Positions 36,565 to 45,865 are shown, counted from the stretch's first letter. The stretch: DNA of 64,000 nt from JANQPD01 sp963715655 (GCA_963715655.1 OY970262.1:124001-188000), one strand, 5' to 3'. Notes: generated from the sequence alone by a model not told the origin. Numbers and translations are program-made.

Positions 36565-37638
36565 TTAAACCACACGTTTTTCAATATAATACGAGTTCAG
36601 CAAGCGTAACGCCCCCATGTATTTTAAGTCAAACTCTACCAAGTCTCCTACTTTATAGTGGTTTTCATTGTCATCAATATCCACCACCAACATATCGCTA
36701 CTAGCGCCCACAAAATTAAGCCCTTGACTTTCTTTGGTAATTAAATAATCGCTGTTTATATCTAGCAATCCTAAATCTAAAATGGCGCGGTGCGAGCGTT
36801 TTCCTATATCTTCTTTGTTAATTTCAAAAGTTTCACCACTTGGGTTTGCCTCCATTTGGCCGGTAGGCACTTTTGGTTTTTCGTTAATTTCTATTATTTC
36901 CGCATACAGTTTAAAAACATCATCATGCATATTTGGGAGTAAACCACCATTTACTAAATCTGCACCAAAATACAGGGCTTCGCCTATTCTAAAATGGTTA
37001 ATTCCGGCCGGTAATTGATGCATCGCTATAAGCGGAACCACCACGGTAGTGCCACCGGTAACCCAAGGTATTTCTACATCAAACTTAGCTTCAATCAGTT
37101 GTTTGTATAAGGAAAGTTGAATTAGTTTATCAGTGCTGGGCATTACGCCATGCAGGCAATTTAAGTTGCTACCAATACCCGTAACTTTAATGTTGGGCAA
37201 TTTAAAAATAGAGCCGTAAAAGTCGATAAGTTCAGCGCCCATTACACCTTCGCGCAAATCGCCCAACTCAATCATTATAATCACCTTGTGCGTTTTGTTT
37301 TGTTTTACCGCCTCTTCACTCAATAGTTTTATGGTGTCATATTCGGTATTAAAACTAGCATCGGCATACGCCACCAACTCAGAAATAGAACGTGTTGCCG
37401 GTGGTTTTATATATACCGTTTGAACCTCTGGATTTAACTGTTTTACAATTTTTAAATTGCTAACGCGGGCATCGCACACTTCTTTAATACCTAAATTTAT
37501 TACTTCTTTCAAAAACAACTCGTTGCCACAAAGAAGCTTGGTTACAATTGCCCAATCAATATTTTTGGAGGCAAACATCTTGCTAAGCACGCTATAATTG
37601 TGCTGTAATTTTGCTCTATTTAAGGTTATAAAAGCCAT
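36565..37638 (-). CDS. PLP-dependent racemase, ornithine racemase-like
   Basis: 357 residues, fold-type III PLP enzyme. The catalytic Lys is in AIVTKLLCGN (about 30-39). Other features are the glycine-rich WVTGGTTVVVPL (about 190), the FRIGEALYFGADL stretch and a C-terminal beta domain. This sequence style matches ornithine racemase (Orr) and related YhfX-like amino acid racemases better than alanine racemase. It lies 4 bases from the alanine racemase gene and shares its strand. Substrate not provable from sequence. Confidence 0.7.
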   Translation of the reverse strand: MAFITLNRAKLQHNYSVLSKMFASKNIDWAIVTKLLCGNELFLKEVINLGIKEVCDARVSNLKIVKQLNPEVQTVYIKPPATRSISELVAYADASFNTEYDTIKLLSEEAVKQNKTHKVIIMIELGDLREGVMGAELIDFYGSIFKLPNIKVTGIGSNLNCLHGVMPSTDKLIQLSLYKQLIEAKFDVEIPWVTGGTTVVVPLIAMHQLPAGINHFRIGEALYFGADLVNGGLLPNMHDDVFKLYAEIIEINEKPKVPTGQMEANPSGETFEINKEDIGKRSHRAILDLGLLDINSDYLITKESQGLNFVGASSDMLVVDIDDNENHYKVGDLVEFDLKYMGALRLLNSYYIEKRVV

Positions 37639-37642
37639 AGTA

Positions 37643-38797
37643 TTATGCTACAATTTTTCTAGTAATACCCTGTGGCAACCGCGTTAAAAGTTCATAGTTC
37701 ATTTGGTCGCTAAATTCGCTAAAGCTAGAAACCGTTATTTCCAACGTTTCTTGCTTACCTATAAGTACTACCTCATCGCCTTTTTCCACGTTATTTAAAG
37801 AGGTTACATCTAGCATCATCACGTTCATGTTTACCGTACCAATTACCGAAACACGTTTTCCGCGCACCAAAGCTCGTCCGCTATTGCTTAAACTTCGGCT
37901 AAAGCCGTAACCATAACCAACAGGAACGGTGGCCATTTTCATATCTCGGCTGGCTAAAAAACTGGTTCCATAGCCAATATATTCTCCTTGTTTAACCTGC
38001 TTAACACTCATTATACGGCTTTTCCAACTCAACACACGCTTTAGCGGATCTTCATCTTCAGCCGTTTTAGGCTGCATGGTAGTAACATACGTTTCTTTTG
38101 AAGGCCAAAAACCATACTGTAAAATCCCAATGCGCACCATGTCCATTCTGGTTTTGGGAATACGCACACTTGCGGCACTACAAGCGGTATGATTGTTTTC
38201 CGCTACAATACCTTTTGTATGCAGCTTTTTTGCCAAACGATTAAACGTTTTATACTGCGCTTCTACCCGCATAAAATTACCAATACTTTCCGCTCCTGCA
38301 TAATGCGTACAAAAACCTTTTACCGTTACATGTCTCTGATTTTCATTTAACAACGCTGCAATGTGTAGCAGTTCACTTTCGGCCAAGCCGGTGCGGTTCA
38401 TACCTGTTTCTAACTCTAAATGTACCAAGGCTTTTTTACCTTGCCTTTTGGCAGATACGATGGCAGCTTGCAAACGATCTACTTCAAAAACAAAAAACTC
38501 AATATCGTGCTCTACCGCCCAATCTAACTGTTCATTGGTAATCATCCCCATAATTAACACCGGTACCTCTCCATTTGTAATACGATGTACTTGCTCGGCT
38601 TCCATGGCGTCAAAAGTGCTGAAGTGGCGCGCGCCTAATTCTCGCGCAAGCGGCACAAAGGTGTTTATGCCGTGGCCATAAGCATTGCCTTTTACTACGT
38701 GTGAAATAAGGCAATCTTGCCCCATTAAATTGTAGATATAATTAAAATTTTGGGCAAGGGCGCTTTTACTCAGTTCCAAATAACTGGTGTATTCCAT
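37643..38797 (-). CDS. alr: Alanine racemase
   Basis: 384 residues. PLP-Lys in SHVVKGNAYGHG (about 33-44) and the second catalytic Tyr near GYGTSFLASRDMKMATVPVG (about 279-298), both conserved alanine racemase elements. It makes D-alanine for peptidoglycan. No domain missing; length normal. Its ATG directly abuts the stop of the M20 hydrolase gene, so it is co-transcribed with it, and with the second racemase downstream. Confidence 0.9.
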   Translation of the reverse strand: MEYTSYLELSKSALAQNFNYIYNLMGQDCLISHVVKGNAYGHGINTFVPLARELGARHFSTFDAMEAEQVHRITNGEVPVLIMGMITNEQLDWAVEHDIEFFVFEVDRLQAAIVSAKRQGKKALVHLELETGMNRTGLAESELLHIAALLNENQRHVTVKGFCTHYAGAESIGNFMRVEAQYKTFNRLAKKLHTKGIVAENNHTACSAASVRIPKTRMDMVRIGILQYGFWPSKETYVTTMQPKTAEDEDPLKRVLSWKSRIMSVKQVKQGEYIGYGTSFLASRDMKMATVPVGYGYGFSRSLSNSGRALVRGKRVSVIGTVNMNVMMLDVTSLNNVEKGDEVVLIGKQETLEITVSSFSEFSDQMNYELLTRLPQGITRKIVA

Positions 38798-39919
38798 TTA
38801 AAGGGCGTTTTTCAAAATTTGGGTAAACATACGTACACCCGTTTCCGTAATTTCATCTGGGTAATCGTAATCCGGATTGTGCAAAGCGGGGCAATTTTCA
38901 CCGGAACCAATGCCAAACATCGCGCCTTTATACGCTTCGGTAAATAGTCCAAAATCTTCTCCCCATGTAAAAGGTTCTTTTCTGTCTTCGTATTCTAAAT
39001 TCAGTTCCTTAGCGCTTTCGCGGATAATTTTATACGCTTTTTCATCATTTTGATTAGCATAAAAAACTTCTAGCCATTCCTCATCTACGCCTAAGTTGTG
39101 TTTTTTGGCAAGCTTACGCACCTCCATAACTAACTTATGTTGCAAGGTCTCCATTACTTCATTGTTCCACGTGCGCAAGGTTAAATGCACTTCACCAAAA
39201 CCAGCTGAAACACCATAGGCTTTTTCACCCATCTGCAAGTAAATATGTGAAATCAATTGAAAATCAGCTTTGGTAATATCTTTTTGCGATAGACTTTCTG
39301 AAATCTGAATGGTTTCGGCAATGGCCAAGGCAGGATTTACACCCGTGTGCGGTTGTGCAGCATGAGCGGTTTTACCACTAAACTTAAAAATAACACTGCG
39401 CGCTGCTGCGTTAAAATTATTTTTCCTGCACACTATTTTATGTAGCGGATAGGCGGGTAAATTGTGCAGCGCAAAGGCTAGATCTGCTTCAAAACTAAAA
39501 TTTTCATCTTCTAAAATTGCTTTGGCGCCTTTTCCGTTTTCCTCAGCCGGCTGAAACACCAAACATACCTCCCCTTTTTCAATAGGATTTTCTGATAAAT
39601 GCTGTGCCACGCCCAATAAGATAGTAGTATGGCCGTCATGTCCGCACTTATGCGAAACGCCCGGTGTTTTAGATGCGTGTGCAAAATCATTCACTTCTTG
39701 TATGGGCAGCGCGTCCATATCGCCCCGTAGTAAAATTTTATTACCGAGGTTTTTACCTTTAAAATAAACGGCTAAACCTGTGCCGCCAACTTCGGTTAAT
39801 CTATCAAAATGTAAACCTTGCAAATGTTGCTTTACATAGGCTTGCGTTTTATACTCTTGCGTAGATAACTCTGGGTTTTGGTGTAAATGGCGCCTGAATT
39901 CTTTTAGTGTTTGATACAT
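38798..39919 (-). CDS. M20 family amidohydrolase/peptidase
   Basis: 373 residues. Metal-binding and catalytic motifs are RGDMDALPI (about 65), HKCGHDGHT (about 91) and QPAEENGKGA (about 122). The middle dimerisation domain is in its usual place (about 180-290). This subfamily hydrolyses N-acyl amino acids, such as hippurate or N-acetyl-diaminopimelate; the real substrate is unknown. The cluster with two racemases suggests work on D- or N-acylated amino acids, an inference from position. Confidence 0.85.
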   Translation of the reverse strand: MYQTLKEFRRHLHQNPELSTQEYKTQAYVKQHLQGLHFDRLTEVGGTGLAVYFKGKNLGNKILLRGDMDALPIQEVNDFAHASKTPGVSHKCGHDGHTTILLGVAQHLSENPIEKGEVCLVFQPAEENGKGAKAILEDENFSFEADLAFALHNLPAYPLHKIVCRKNNFNAAARSVIFKFSGKTAHAAQPHTGVNPALAIAETIQISESLSQKDITKADFQLISHIYLQMGEKAYGVSAGFGEVHLTLRTWNNEVMETLQHKLVMEVRKLAKKHNLGVDEEWLEVFYANQNDEKAYKIIRESAKELNLEYEDRKEPFTWGEDFGLFTEAYKGAMFGIGSGENCPALHNPDYDYPDEITETGVRMFTQILKNAL

Positions 39920-39955
39920 TTTTTTTTGAATAACGAATGACGAATGTTAAAATAC

Positions 39956-40384
39956 CTAACTTTTCTTCCAGCGCATTTCTAAATACTTATTGCTAAAGCC
40001 TAGTTTTTCATATAGCTTTTTTGCAGGATTGTCTGGTTCTACGTGCAAGGCTACATCACCTTTTGCATAGCCCAGTGCTTTTTCCATTATTTTTTTGCCA
40101 ACACCTTGTCCGCGTGTGGCAGCATCTACAGCTATATATACCAAAATATTTTCAGGTATGTATTTGCTCATGCCCGTTTCATTTATAATGGTAGCGCCTT
40201 TAATTGTACCATCTTCATGGGCCACCACCATAAAACCACCTTTTTCACGCACGTATTCTTGGCATTTCTCAATGTCGTCAAGCGGATCTCCATATTGCTC
40301 CAAATGAGTAAACAAAAATTGCGCAATCGCCTTATCTGAAAAGGCCGCGTTGGTATCTTCCTGCTTTATTAAAGTAACTTCCAT
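39956..40384 (-). CDS. GNAT family N-acetyltransferase
   Basis: 142 residues, single GNAT domain. The acetyl-CoA loop is in VAVDAATRGQGVGKKIMEKA (about 88-107) with VEPDNPAKKLYEKLGF near the C-terminus. Substrate unknown. It is 36 bases upstream of the M20 gene on the same strand, so it may be part of the racemase run. No signal or membrane segment. Confidence 0.85.
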   Translation of the reverse strand: MEVTLIKQEDTNAAFSDKAIAQFLFTHLEQYGDPLDDIEKCQEYVREKGGFMVVAHEDGTIKGATIINETGMSKYIPENILVYIAVDAATRGQGVGKKIMEKALGYAKGDVALHVEPDNPAKKLYEKLGFSNKYLEMRWKKS

Positions 40385-40440
40385 ATTTATTTTTGTAAGG
40401 TTGCGTTAGTAATACTGATTTCAAAACATAACTAAGCTAA

Positions 40441-41343
40441 ATGTTCATATTCAAGGGTTTTAAAGCTTCCGCTATTCTTATTTTTATCGTTCTCCTTACG
40501 GGATGTAAATCATCTACGGTTATAAATTCTGCTGTTTATACCTATGCTGAAAACGCTTCTATTCCCTATCAACTGAACGAAGCTAAAACAACTAAAAATA
40601 AAAAACTACTCCTTATTATCCCCGACTTTGCCGATAGTGTAGATTATTATAAAAGCGCGTTAGCTCAAGAATTAATAGCTGCGAACTACCAAATTTTAAT
40701 TCCGGAAAGGCGCGGAGCAAATTATTCTGAACAAGAAGCCTATGATATTTTTGACCAGCGTGTAGGTGAAGTTGAATGGTTGGTACAGCACTTACTTTTT
40801 GAAAATAGAGTGGATACCGGCCAGCGTTTTGTAATTTATGGAAATGCACAAGGCGCTTACGTTGCAGCTACCTTAATTAAACGACTAAAACCTGATTATT
40901 TTATTTTGCAAAACAACGTACATACCAACTTTATTGCCGCTACAAAGCAAATGCTACAAAGTGATAATACGCTAAAAATTAAAACACTAGAACGCTTAAC
41001 CCTCCTAAATTTTGAAGAATTGAACACTTTTATAAGCGCTGCAGAAGAAGGTTCAGTTTTTCTAAGTAGCTTTCAAGGTAAAAATGCCGGTAACTGGAAT
41101 TCTTACAGTAAGCAAAGTGTGTTAAACGATGTGTTTGCCGTATTCAGCAACGGTTTGCAACTCACAGATAGTACCTATTTATTTACTGCAAAATCAGATG
41201 TAGAACTTTACGGTCAGCTTTTGCAAGCACGCCAGCCTAAAATAGAAATGATAGAACGCAATAGGCCGCTCTTTGGTAAAAAGCCTTTAAGTATTCCGCT
41301 TAAAGCGAAGGTGATGGAGGGGTTTGGGGTGGAGGAGTATTAA
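40441..41343 (+). CDS. Alpha/beta-hydrolase-fold lipoprotein, nucleophile replaced by Ala
   Basis: 300 residues. Lipoprotein signal (IVLLTGC, lipid Cys near residue 22). Then LLLIIPDFADSVDYYKSALA and a nucleophile elbow reading YGNAQGAY (about 136-143), where hydrolases have GxSxG: the serine position is Ala, so hydrolase activity would be lost or altered. The rest fits the fold, with no clear Asp/His to confirm. Probably a surface- or periplasm-facing binding protein. Encoded divergently from the GNAT/M20/racemase genes. Confidence 0.7.
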   Translation: MFIFKGFKASAILIFIVLLTGCKSSTVINSAVYTYAENASIPYQLNEAKTTKNKKLLLIIPDFADSVDYYKSALAQELIAANYQILIPERRGANYSEQEAYDIFDQRVGEVEWLVQHLLFENRVDTGQRFVIYGNAQGAYVAATLIKRLKPDYFILQNNVHTNFIAATKQMLQSDNTLKIKTLERLTLLNFEELNTFISAAEEGSVFLSSFQGKNAGNWNSYSKQSVLNDVFAVFSNGLQLTDSTYLFTAKSDVELYGQLLQARQPKIEMIERNRPLFGKKPLSIPLKAKVMEGFGVEEY

Positions 41344-41410
41344 GATGGTGGTATTAAGTATTAAGCACGCAATTTTTCAGCACGCAGACTAATAACTCTT
41401 TGGTTCAACG

Positions 41411-41881
41411 CTACTCCTTTGTTCTTAAAACTACCATTTTGGTTAACGTAATTTTAGCAATATCTACATCTTCATTTTTTAGAAGAAGCTCATTTATCAC
41501 TTTAAATTCAGCGCTACGTCCGGCAATTTTCAGAATCACTTCTTTCTTTGGATTTTGATTACAATAGTTTTCAATTTCCTCTTCTATGATTTTATAGAAG
41601 TTATTGTTTGTAAAGCTTTTGATTTTTTGTTCATTTTCGGAAATATACTCTAGGTAATCTCTTCTCCAATGGAAAGTCGGCAGCATTTTTCGTGTAAAAG
41701 CGATGGGTAGAAAAGTAATAATTTCAAGAGCGTGCGCTGGTCGAATTCCTTTTTCAGATAAATACTTCAAAAGTGCATCATCCTCAAGGTTATCAACAGA
41801 AAACCCAATTAATTCTATTGATAGCTTAACCTCATCGTGGAATTCCAAATGTGCTGTGGTTGATGATTCTTCGACACTCAT
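41411..41881 (-). CDS. Hypothetical protein
   Basis: 156 residues with start at 41881 (MSVEES); the longer frame upstream reads through a palindromic REP-like repeat and is not believable. Soluble, with alternating charged helices; no family recognised and no catalytic motif. It looks like an orphan accessory gene: the flanking sequence CAGACTAATAAC occurs just downstream of it (41385-41396) and again near 42024-42035, hinting at a small duplication. Confidence 0.5.
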   Translation of the reverse strand: MSVEESSTTAHLEFHDEVKLSIELIGFSVDNLEDDALLKYLSEKGIRPAHALEIITFLPIAFTRKMLPTFHWRRDYLEYISENEQKIKSFTNNNFYKIIEEEIENYCNQNPKKEVILKIAGRSAEFKVINELLLKNEDVDIAKITLTKMVVLRTKE

Positions 41882-41902
41882 ATACGTATAACATTTAAAT
41901 AA

Positions 41903-41940
41903 CCCTCTCCACCCTTTGGGCATCTCGCCAGAGGCGGGAA
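41903..41940. repeat. REP-like palindrome
   Basis: CCCTCTCCACCCTTTGGGCA with a partly complementary right half (CGCCAGAGGCGGG). Related to 30981-31020. It stands directly upstream of the hypothetical gene at 41411-41881. Confidence 0.55.
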
Positions 41941-42058
41941 TAAAGCAGACTGACCTCAATTGCACTTTTTCTCTCAATCTTTATGCAGTCTACGCACAAC
42001 TGTATATTTACCCACACACAGACTAATAACCAATAACTATTAACCCTTCCGTTCACCG

Positions 42059-42496
42059 CTAAGCTTTCCCTTCTGCAATTTTATTCACTCTACGCTCATG
42101 GCGGCCTCCTTCAAAATCAGTTTTTATAAAGGCGCTTACTATTTCTAAAGCTGTTTTTTCTTCTATAAAGCGGGCGGGTAAAGCCAATACGTTGGCGTTG
42201 TTATGCTGGCGGGCTAGTTCAGCTAACTCTACATTCCAAGCCATAGCCGAGCGGATGTTACGGTGTTTATTCACCGTCATGTTAATGCCGTTTCCGCTTC
42301 CGCAGATTACAATTCCTAAGTCTGCCATACCGCTTTCAACATCTATCGCTACCGGATGTCCAAAATCTGGATAGTCAACACTGTCGCCACTGTCGGTTCC
42401 AAAATTCTTAACGGTGTGGCCATCAGCTTTAAGCTGCTCCATTACCTTGTTTTTAAGTTCGTATCCTGCGTGGTCAGCACCTATGGCTATATTCAT
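42059..42496 (-). CDS. rpiB: Ribose 5-phosphate isomerase B
   Basis: 145 residues, RpiB/LacA/LacB fold. It interconverts ribose 5-phosphate and ribulose 5-phosphate in the pentose phosphate pathway. MNIAIGADHAGYELKNKV begins the protein, and GIVICGSGNGINMTVNKHRN (about 64-83), with the usual Cys at about 68 and the NNANVLALPAR segment, completes the active-site pattern. It is complete and of normal length. Transcribed away from the MORN gene. Confidence 0.95.
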   Translation of the reverse strand: MNIAIGADHAGYELKNKVMEQLKADGHTVKNFGTDSGDSVDYPDFGHPVAIDVESGMADLGIVICGSGNGINMTVNKHRNIRSAMAWNVELAELARQHNNANVLALPARFIEEKTALEIVSAFIKTDFEGGRHERRVNKIAEGKA

Positions 42497-42974
42497 TTTG
42501 TAGGGGTATAAAAGGGTGTGTTAACAAATTTTTAAAACTATGTGAATAGTCGCGTTTTCAATTCTTTACAATTAACAGTAATTATATACTCTAAATACAA
42601 CTGCTGTTCATTACTTTTTAGAAAAAAGGCTTGCTTGGTAAACACCCTTCCGCGTATGCACCAATTTTTGAACTAAGCACTCGTTATTATCAAAAATTTT
42701 GGGTTGTTTCTTCACCAAAAAACAATGCGCTATTAACTATTTTGCCTAAAAATTCTTTTCAAAAATACAATCTTAACAGTGGGTACTAACAATTGTTAAT
42801 TAAATTCGTTTACTATTAAAAATGAAGTGCTTAATCTGTTAACATACTTTTATTTTTTGTTTATAACAACTGATAAGGCATAAATCAAACAAAGTAAAAA
42901 AATAGTTACTAAGAGTATTAACAGCCTACTAGTACTACTATATTTTAAATAATTTATAAGAACATATATATATT
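42497..42974. other. Divergent intergenic region
   Basis: A 478-base AT-rich gap between rpiB (minus) and the MORN-repeat gene (plus). No gene, hairpin terminator or clear repeat was seen; it presumably holds promoters for both genes, but I found no convincing consensus match. Confidence 0.5.
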
Positions 42975-44519
42975 ATGATAAGAGGACTCCTCACGCTACT
43001 GCTCTCAAATTTTTGTTTTGTACTCTTGTGTCAGCAAAACGATAGTCTGGTGTTCACCACCTACTTTTATGAGGGCGGTGCTAAAAGTAGTGAAGGCTAT
43101 TTGAAAGACGGCAAGCCCGAAGGCTATTGGAAAAGTTACTACCGAAACGGAAATCTCAAAACCGAAGGTAATCGTGAAAACTATTCCCTTGACAGCACTT
43201 GGAAATTTTATAATGAAGATGGTGCTATAACGCTAGAAATTAATTACGAAAATGACCAAAAAGATGGTTTACGTAAAACTTTCAAAGAAGGTAAAGTAAT
43301 TAAAACAGAGCCTTTTGTAAAAGATGTTATTCAAGGTTTTGTAAAAGAATATTTCCCGAATGGCAAGGTGCAAAAAGAAATTCCTTACGTAGATAATCTT
43401 AAAAAAGGTAGTGGTTATGAATACGCCACCGATGGCCGCATAATTTTCTTACTTACCTACAAGGCCAATGTGCTTACCAAAGAACAACGCATAAATAGGA
43501 TGGATGAAAGTGGACAAAAGCAAGGGCTTTGGATAGACTTTTTTGAATCTAAAATGATAAAAGTAGAAGGGCCGTACATCAATGATTTAAAAAATGGCTA
43601 TTGGAAATATTACCAACCAAACGGCAACTTAATACGCGTAGAAAAATGGGTAATGGGTGAATTAATTGAAAATGCCGGAGAAACTGCCAAAATTGATGTA
43701 CGCACCGAGTTGCATAGAAATACTGGAAATTTAGCTTTTAGAGGAACGTATAGAAATGGTGTGGAAGAAGGTGTGCACCGTGAGTACAATGAAGAAGGTG
43801 AAGTGATAAGTAGCGAGATTTACAGCAACGGAATTTTACTGTATGAAGGCATTGTAGATGCCCAAGGCTTAAAGCAAGGCCCGTGGAAAGAATATTATGA
43901 AACGGGCGAATTAAAAGCAGAAGGGCGTTATAAGGACAATCAAAAAATTCAGGAATGGGTGTATTACTACATTACTGGTAAAGTGGAGCAAAAAGGGCGC
44001 TATTCTCGCGGTTTGCCCGATGGTACTTGGGTATGGAATTATGAAGATGGAAACCTGTGGCGCCAAGAAGAATTTATAGACGGATTGGAAGATGGCAGCA
44101 GCATAGAATACAACGATACGGGTGCTGTAATTGTAGAAGGCACCTACATTGAAGGTTTAAAAGATGGTAAATGGGTGGTTACCAACAATGATCACCGTGA
44201 AGAAGGTACTTACTTTGAAGGATTGCGCAGTGGTAAATGGGAATATTATTATTTAAACACCAATACTTTACGTTTTGAAGGCACCTTTGAAAATGGCTTA
44301 GCCACAGGTACGCATACGTATTATTACCCTTCTGGGAGATTAAAAGAACGCGGCAACTACGTTGGTGGTACTAAAGATGGTGTATGGGAATATTTAGATG
44401 AAGACGGTAACTCTATTATTACTATTGAATATGAAGGTGGCGAGGAAGTGCGCTACAACGGTAAAAAAATAAAATTTGGGCGAAGGGTAGATCAGGAATT
44501 GGAGAAAGAAGGGAGTTAG
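42975..44519 (+). CDS. MORN-type repeat protein (YwqK family)
   Basis: 514 residues. Signal peptide ends near 19 (CFVLLC). Then about 18-20 repeats of 22-25 residues with the pattern GxxKxGxWxYYYxNGxLKxEGxY, the MORN-2/YwqK-type repeat. The name "YwqK antitoxin" used for this family in databases is a family label; nothing here proves an antitoxin role. Probably a periplasmic or surface scaffolding protein. The last 66 bases of the gene are duplicated at 45166-45230, beyond the PIN-type module that follows. Confidence 0.8.
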   Translation: MIRGLLTLLLSNFCFVLLCQQNDSLVFTTYFYEGGAKSSEGYLKDGKPEGYWKSYYRNGNLKTEGNRENYSLDSTWKFYNEDGAITLEINYENDQKDGLRKTFKEGKVIKTEPFVKDVIQGFVKEYFPNGKVQKEIPYVDNLKKGSGYEYATDGRIIFLLTYKANVLTKEQRINRMDESGQKQGLWIDFFESKMIKVEGPYINDLKNGYWKYYQPNGNLIRVEKWVMGELIENAGETAKIDVRTELHRNTGNLAFRGTYRNGVEEGVHREYNEEGEVISSEIYSNGILLYEGIVDAQGLKQGPWKEYYETGELKAEGRYKDNQKIQEWVYYYITGKVEQKGRYSRGLPDGTWVWNYEDGNLWRQEEFIDGLEDGSSIEYNDTGAVIVEGTYIEGLKDGKWVVTNNDHREEGTYFEGLRSGKWEYYYLNTNTLRFEGTFENGLATGTHTYYYPSGRLKERGNYVGGTKDGVWEYLDEDGNSIITIEYEGGEEVRYNGKKIKFGRRVDQELEKEGS

Positions 44520-44544
44520 GTTAGGAATATTGTAATTTTAATAC

Positions 44545-45009
44545 ATGAAAAAGCAACGGATTTATTTAGATACCTCGATTTTTGGTGGACTTTATGATGA
44601 AGAGTTTAAAGAATTTACGACACCATTGTTTTAAAGAATAAAAAAATTTGAGTTTAATGTTATTTTTTCAAACATAACAGAACAAGAATTATCTAATGCT
44701 CCAGAAAAGATACGAGCTTCAATTAATTTACTTCCGAAAGAGTCAACAGAATTCGTGAAATCAAATATTGAATCAGCGCAACTAGCTAAAAGGTATATTG
44801 AAGAAGGAGTTGTAGGATTAACTTCTTATGTTGATTGTTTACATATAGCTTTAGCTACAATACAAAATGCTAATATTTTAGTTAGCTGGAATTTTAAACA
44901 TATTGTAAACGTTGCGAGAATTATAGGATATAACTCGGTAAATATGGCGGAAGGATATAAGCCAATTGACATTCGATCACCAAGAGAATTAATAAATTAT
45001 GAAAACTAA
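44545..45009 (+). pseudogene. PIN-domain toxin gene with a premature stop
   Basis: Reading from ATG 44545 gives RIYLDTSIFGG with the first PIN Asp (residue 9), but codon 30 is TAA (44632-44634); the frame then continues to 45009 with the other hallmarks (Glu in TEQELSN, Asp in SYVDCLHIALA, then ILVSWNF). Overall 155 codons. One base change would restore it, so this is a nonsense-mutated VapC-like toxin unless the N-terminal 29 codons are not needed. The 46-residue antitoxin-like ORF overlaps its end. Confidence 0.8.
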
Positions 45010-45139
45010 GCAAGAAACCTTTCCAAAAACCTTTGATGCGGTAAAATTTATGTGTGATCAAAGAGACAGAATTTCTAAGGAAATAGTGAATCTTACTCCC
45101 GAAGAAATAGTGCGTTATTTTGAAAAAAACAAGCAGTAA
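44999..45139 (+). CDS. Small antitoxin-like protein
   Basis: 46 codons starting at the ATG at 44999, overlapping the PIN gene's end. The sequence (FDAVKFMCDQRDRISKEIVN, LTPEEIVRYFEK) resembles short proteins found after PIN toxins of this type, so it is likely the antitoxin. No signal or membrane segment. It appears intact although its toxin gene is broken, which is expected for a decayed pair. Confidence 0.6.
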   Translation: MKTKQETFPKTFDAVKFMCDQRDRISKEIVNLTPEEIVRYFEKNKQ

Positions 45140-45165
45140 AAATACCCGCTCATATTACGGTTTAG

Positions 45166-45230
45166 TATAACGGTGGCGAATAAATACAATTTGGCCGCAG
45201 GATCAAGAATTGGAGAAGGAAGGGAGTTAG
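45166..45230 (+). repeat. Diverged duplicate of the MORN gene 3' end
   Basis: TATAACGGT ... TTTGG ... GATCAAGAATTGGAGAAGGA ... GGGAGTTAG matches the MORN gene end at 44454-44519, nearly identical over the last 30 bases and more diverged before that. The fragment has no ORF of its own and lies just after the PIN/antitoxin pair. It marks a duplication of the host gene's end. Confidence 0.7.
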
Positions 45231-45309
45231 CGCGTTAGTAAGAAAACACTTTTAAAAATTTTGGTAGTTAAAACAGCTTGATTTTAGAGAATATGGATTT
45301 AACAAAGAC

Positions 45310-45786
45310 ATGAAAATATTTCCTACCAAAGAAGTAAAATTTAAGCTTATCCAAACTCAAAAACATGCTTTGGAAATCCTTAAACGCAGAACTGAAAAAT
45401 CAGAAAATATTACTTCTCAATACACTAATAGGTCGTTTAGAGGAAAAATTAATGGCACAAGTTTTAAAATCATCTCCGCTACAATTGGCGTTGGAGCATT
45501 CTGTGTAATGGAAGGCGAAATTTTAAACAATCAGGTAAATGCACGGGTGCAAATTCATAAGGTATTTAAAATATTATTAGGTATTTTTTTGCTTTTTCCA
45601 CTCCTAGCCTTTGTAGTTATGATTACGAATGAAAAAGAACAATTCTCACCAATTTTTCTACTAGTAGTAGTAGGCCAGCTTTTAATTATTCGATTTGGGT
45701 TTATAGCATTTGCCTTTAAGTTCTTATGTAAATCAAGTCTTAATAGATTAAAAGATGTATTGGATTTAGAAGTGAAAAGAGATTAA
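45310..45786 (+). CDS. Small membrane protein
   Basis: 158 residues with two transmembrane helices (about 86-106 and 116-138) after an N-terminal soluble part. No family recognised; MKIFPTKEVKFKL and a beta-rich segment (SFRGKINGTSFKIISATIG) suggest a PH-like or similar fold. It lies after the duplicated MORN end, so it may belong to the same accessory insertion. Confidence 0.5.
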   Translation: MKIFPTKEVKFKLIQTQKHALEILKRRTEKSENITSQYTNRSFRGKINGTSFKIISATIGVGAFCVMEGEILNNQVNARVQIHKVFKILLGIFLLFPLLAFVVMITNEKEQFSPIFLLVVVGQLLIIRFGFIAFAFKFLCKSSLNRLKDVLDLEVKRD

Positions 45787-45865
45787 GTTTTTGATGGCAA
45801 TAGGCCATTCTTAAAAATCACTATAATTTTACCGACACTTCATTTATAACGTATTTCTTACAAAC

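Noticed and set aside
42975..44519. MORN-repeat protein as a true antitoxin
   Set aside because: The YwqK "antitoxin" label comes from database naming; no toxin partner is conserved next to it here, and the adjacent PIN pair has its own small partner.
44545..45009. Recoding of TAA as a sense codon
   Set aside because: Most intact genes here end in TAA, so the two internal TAA codons (44632 and 63407) are better explained as nonsense mutations or read errors.
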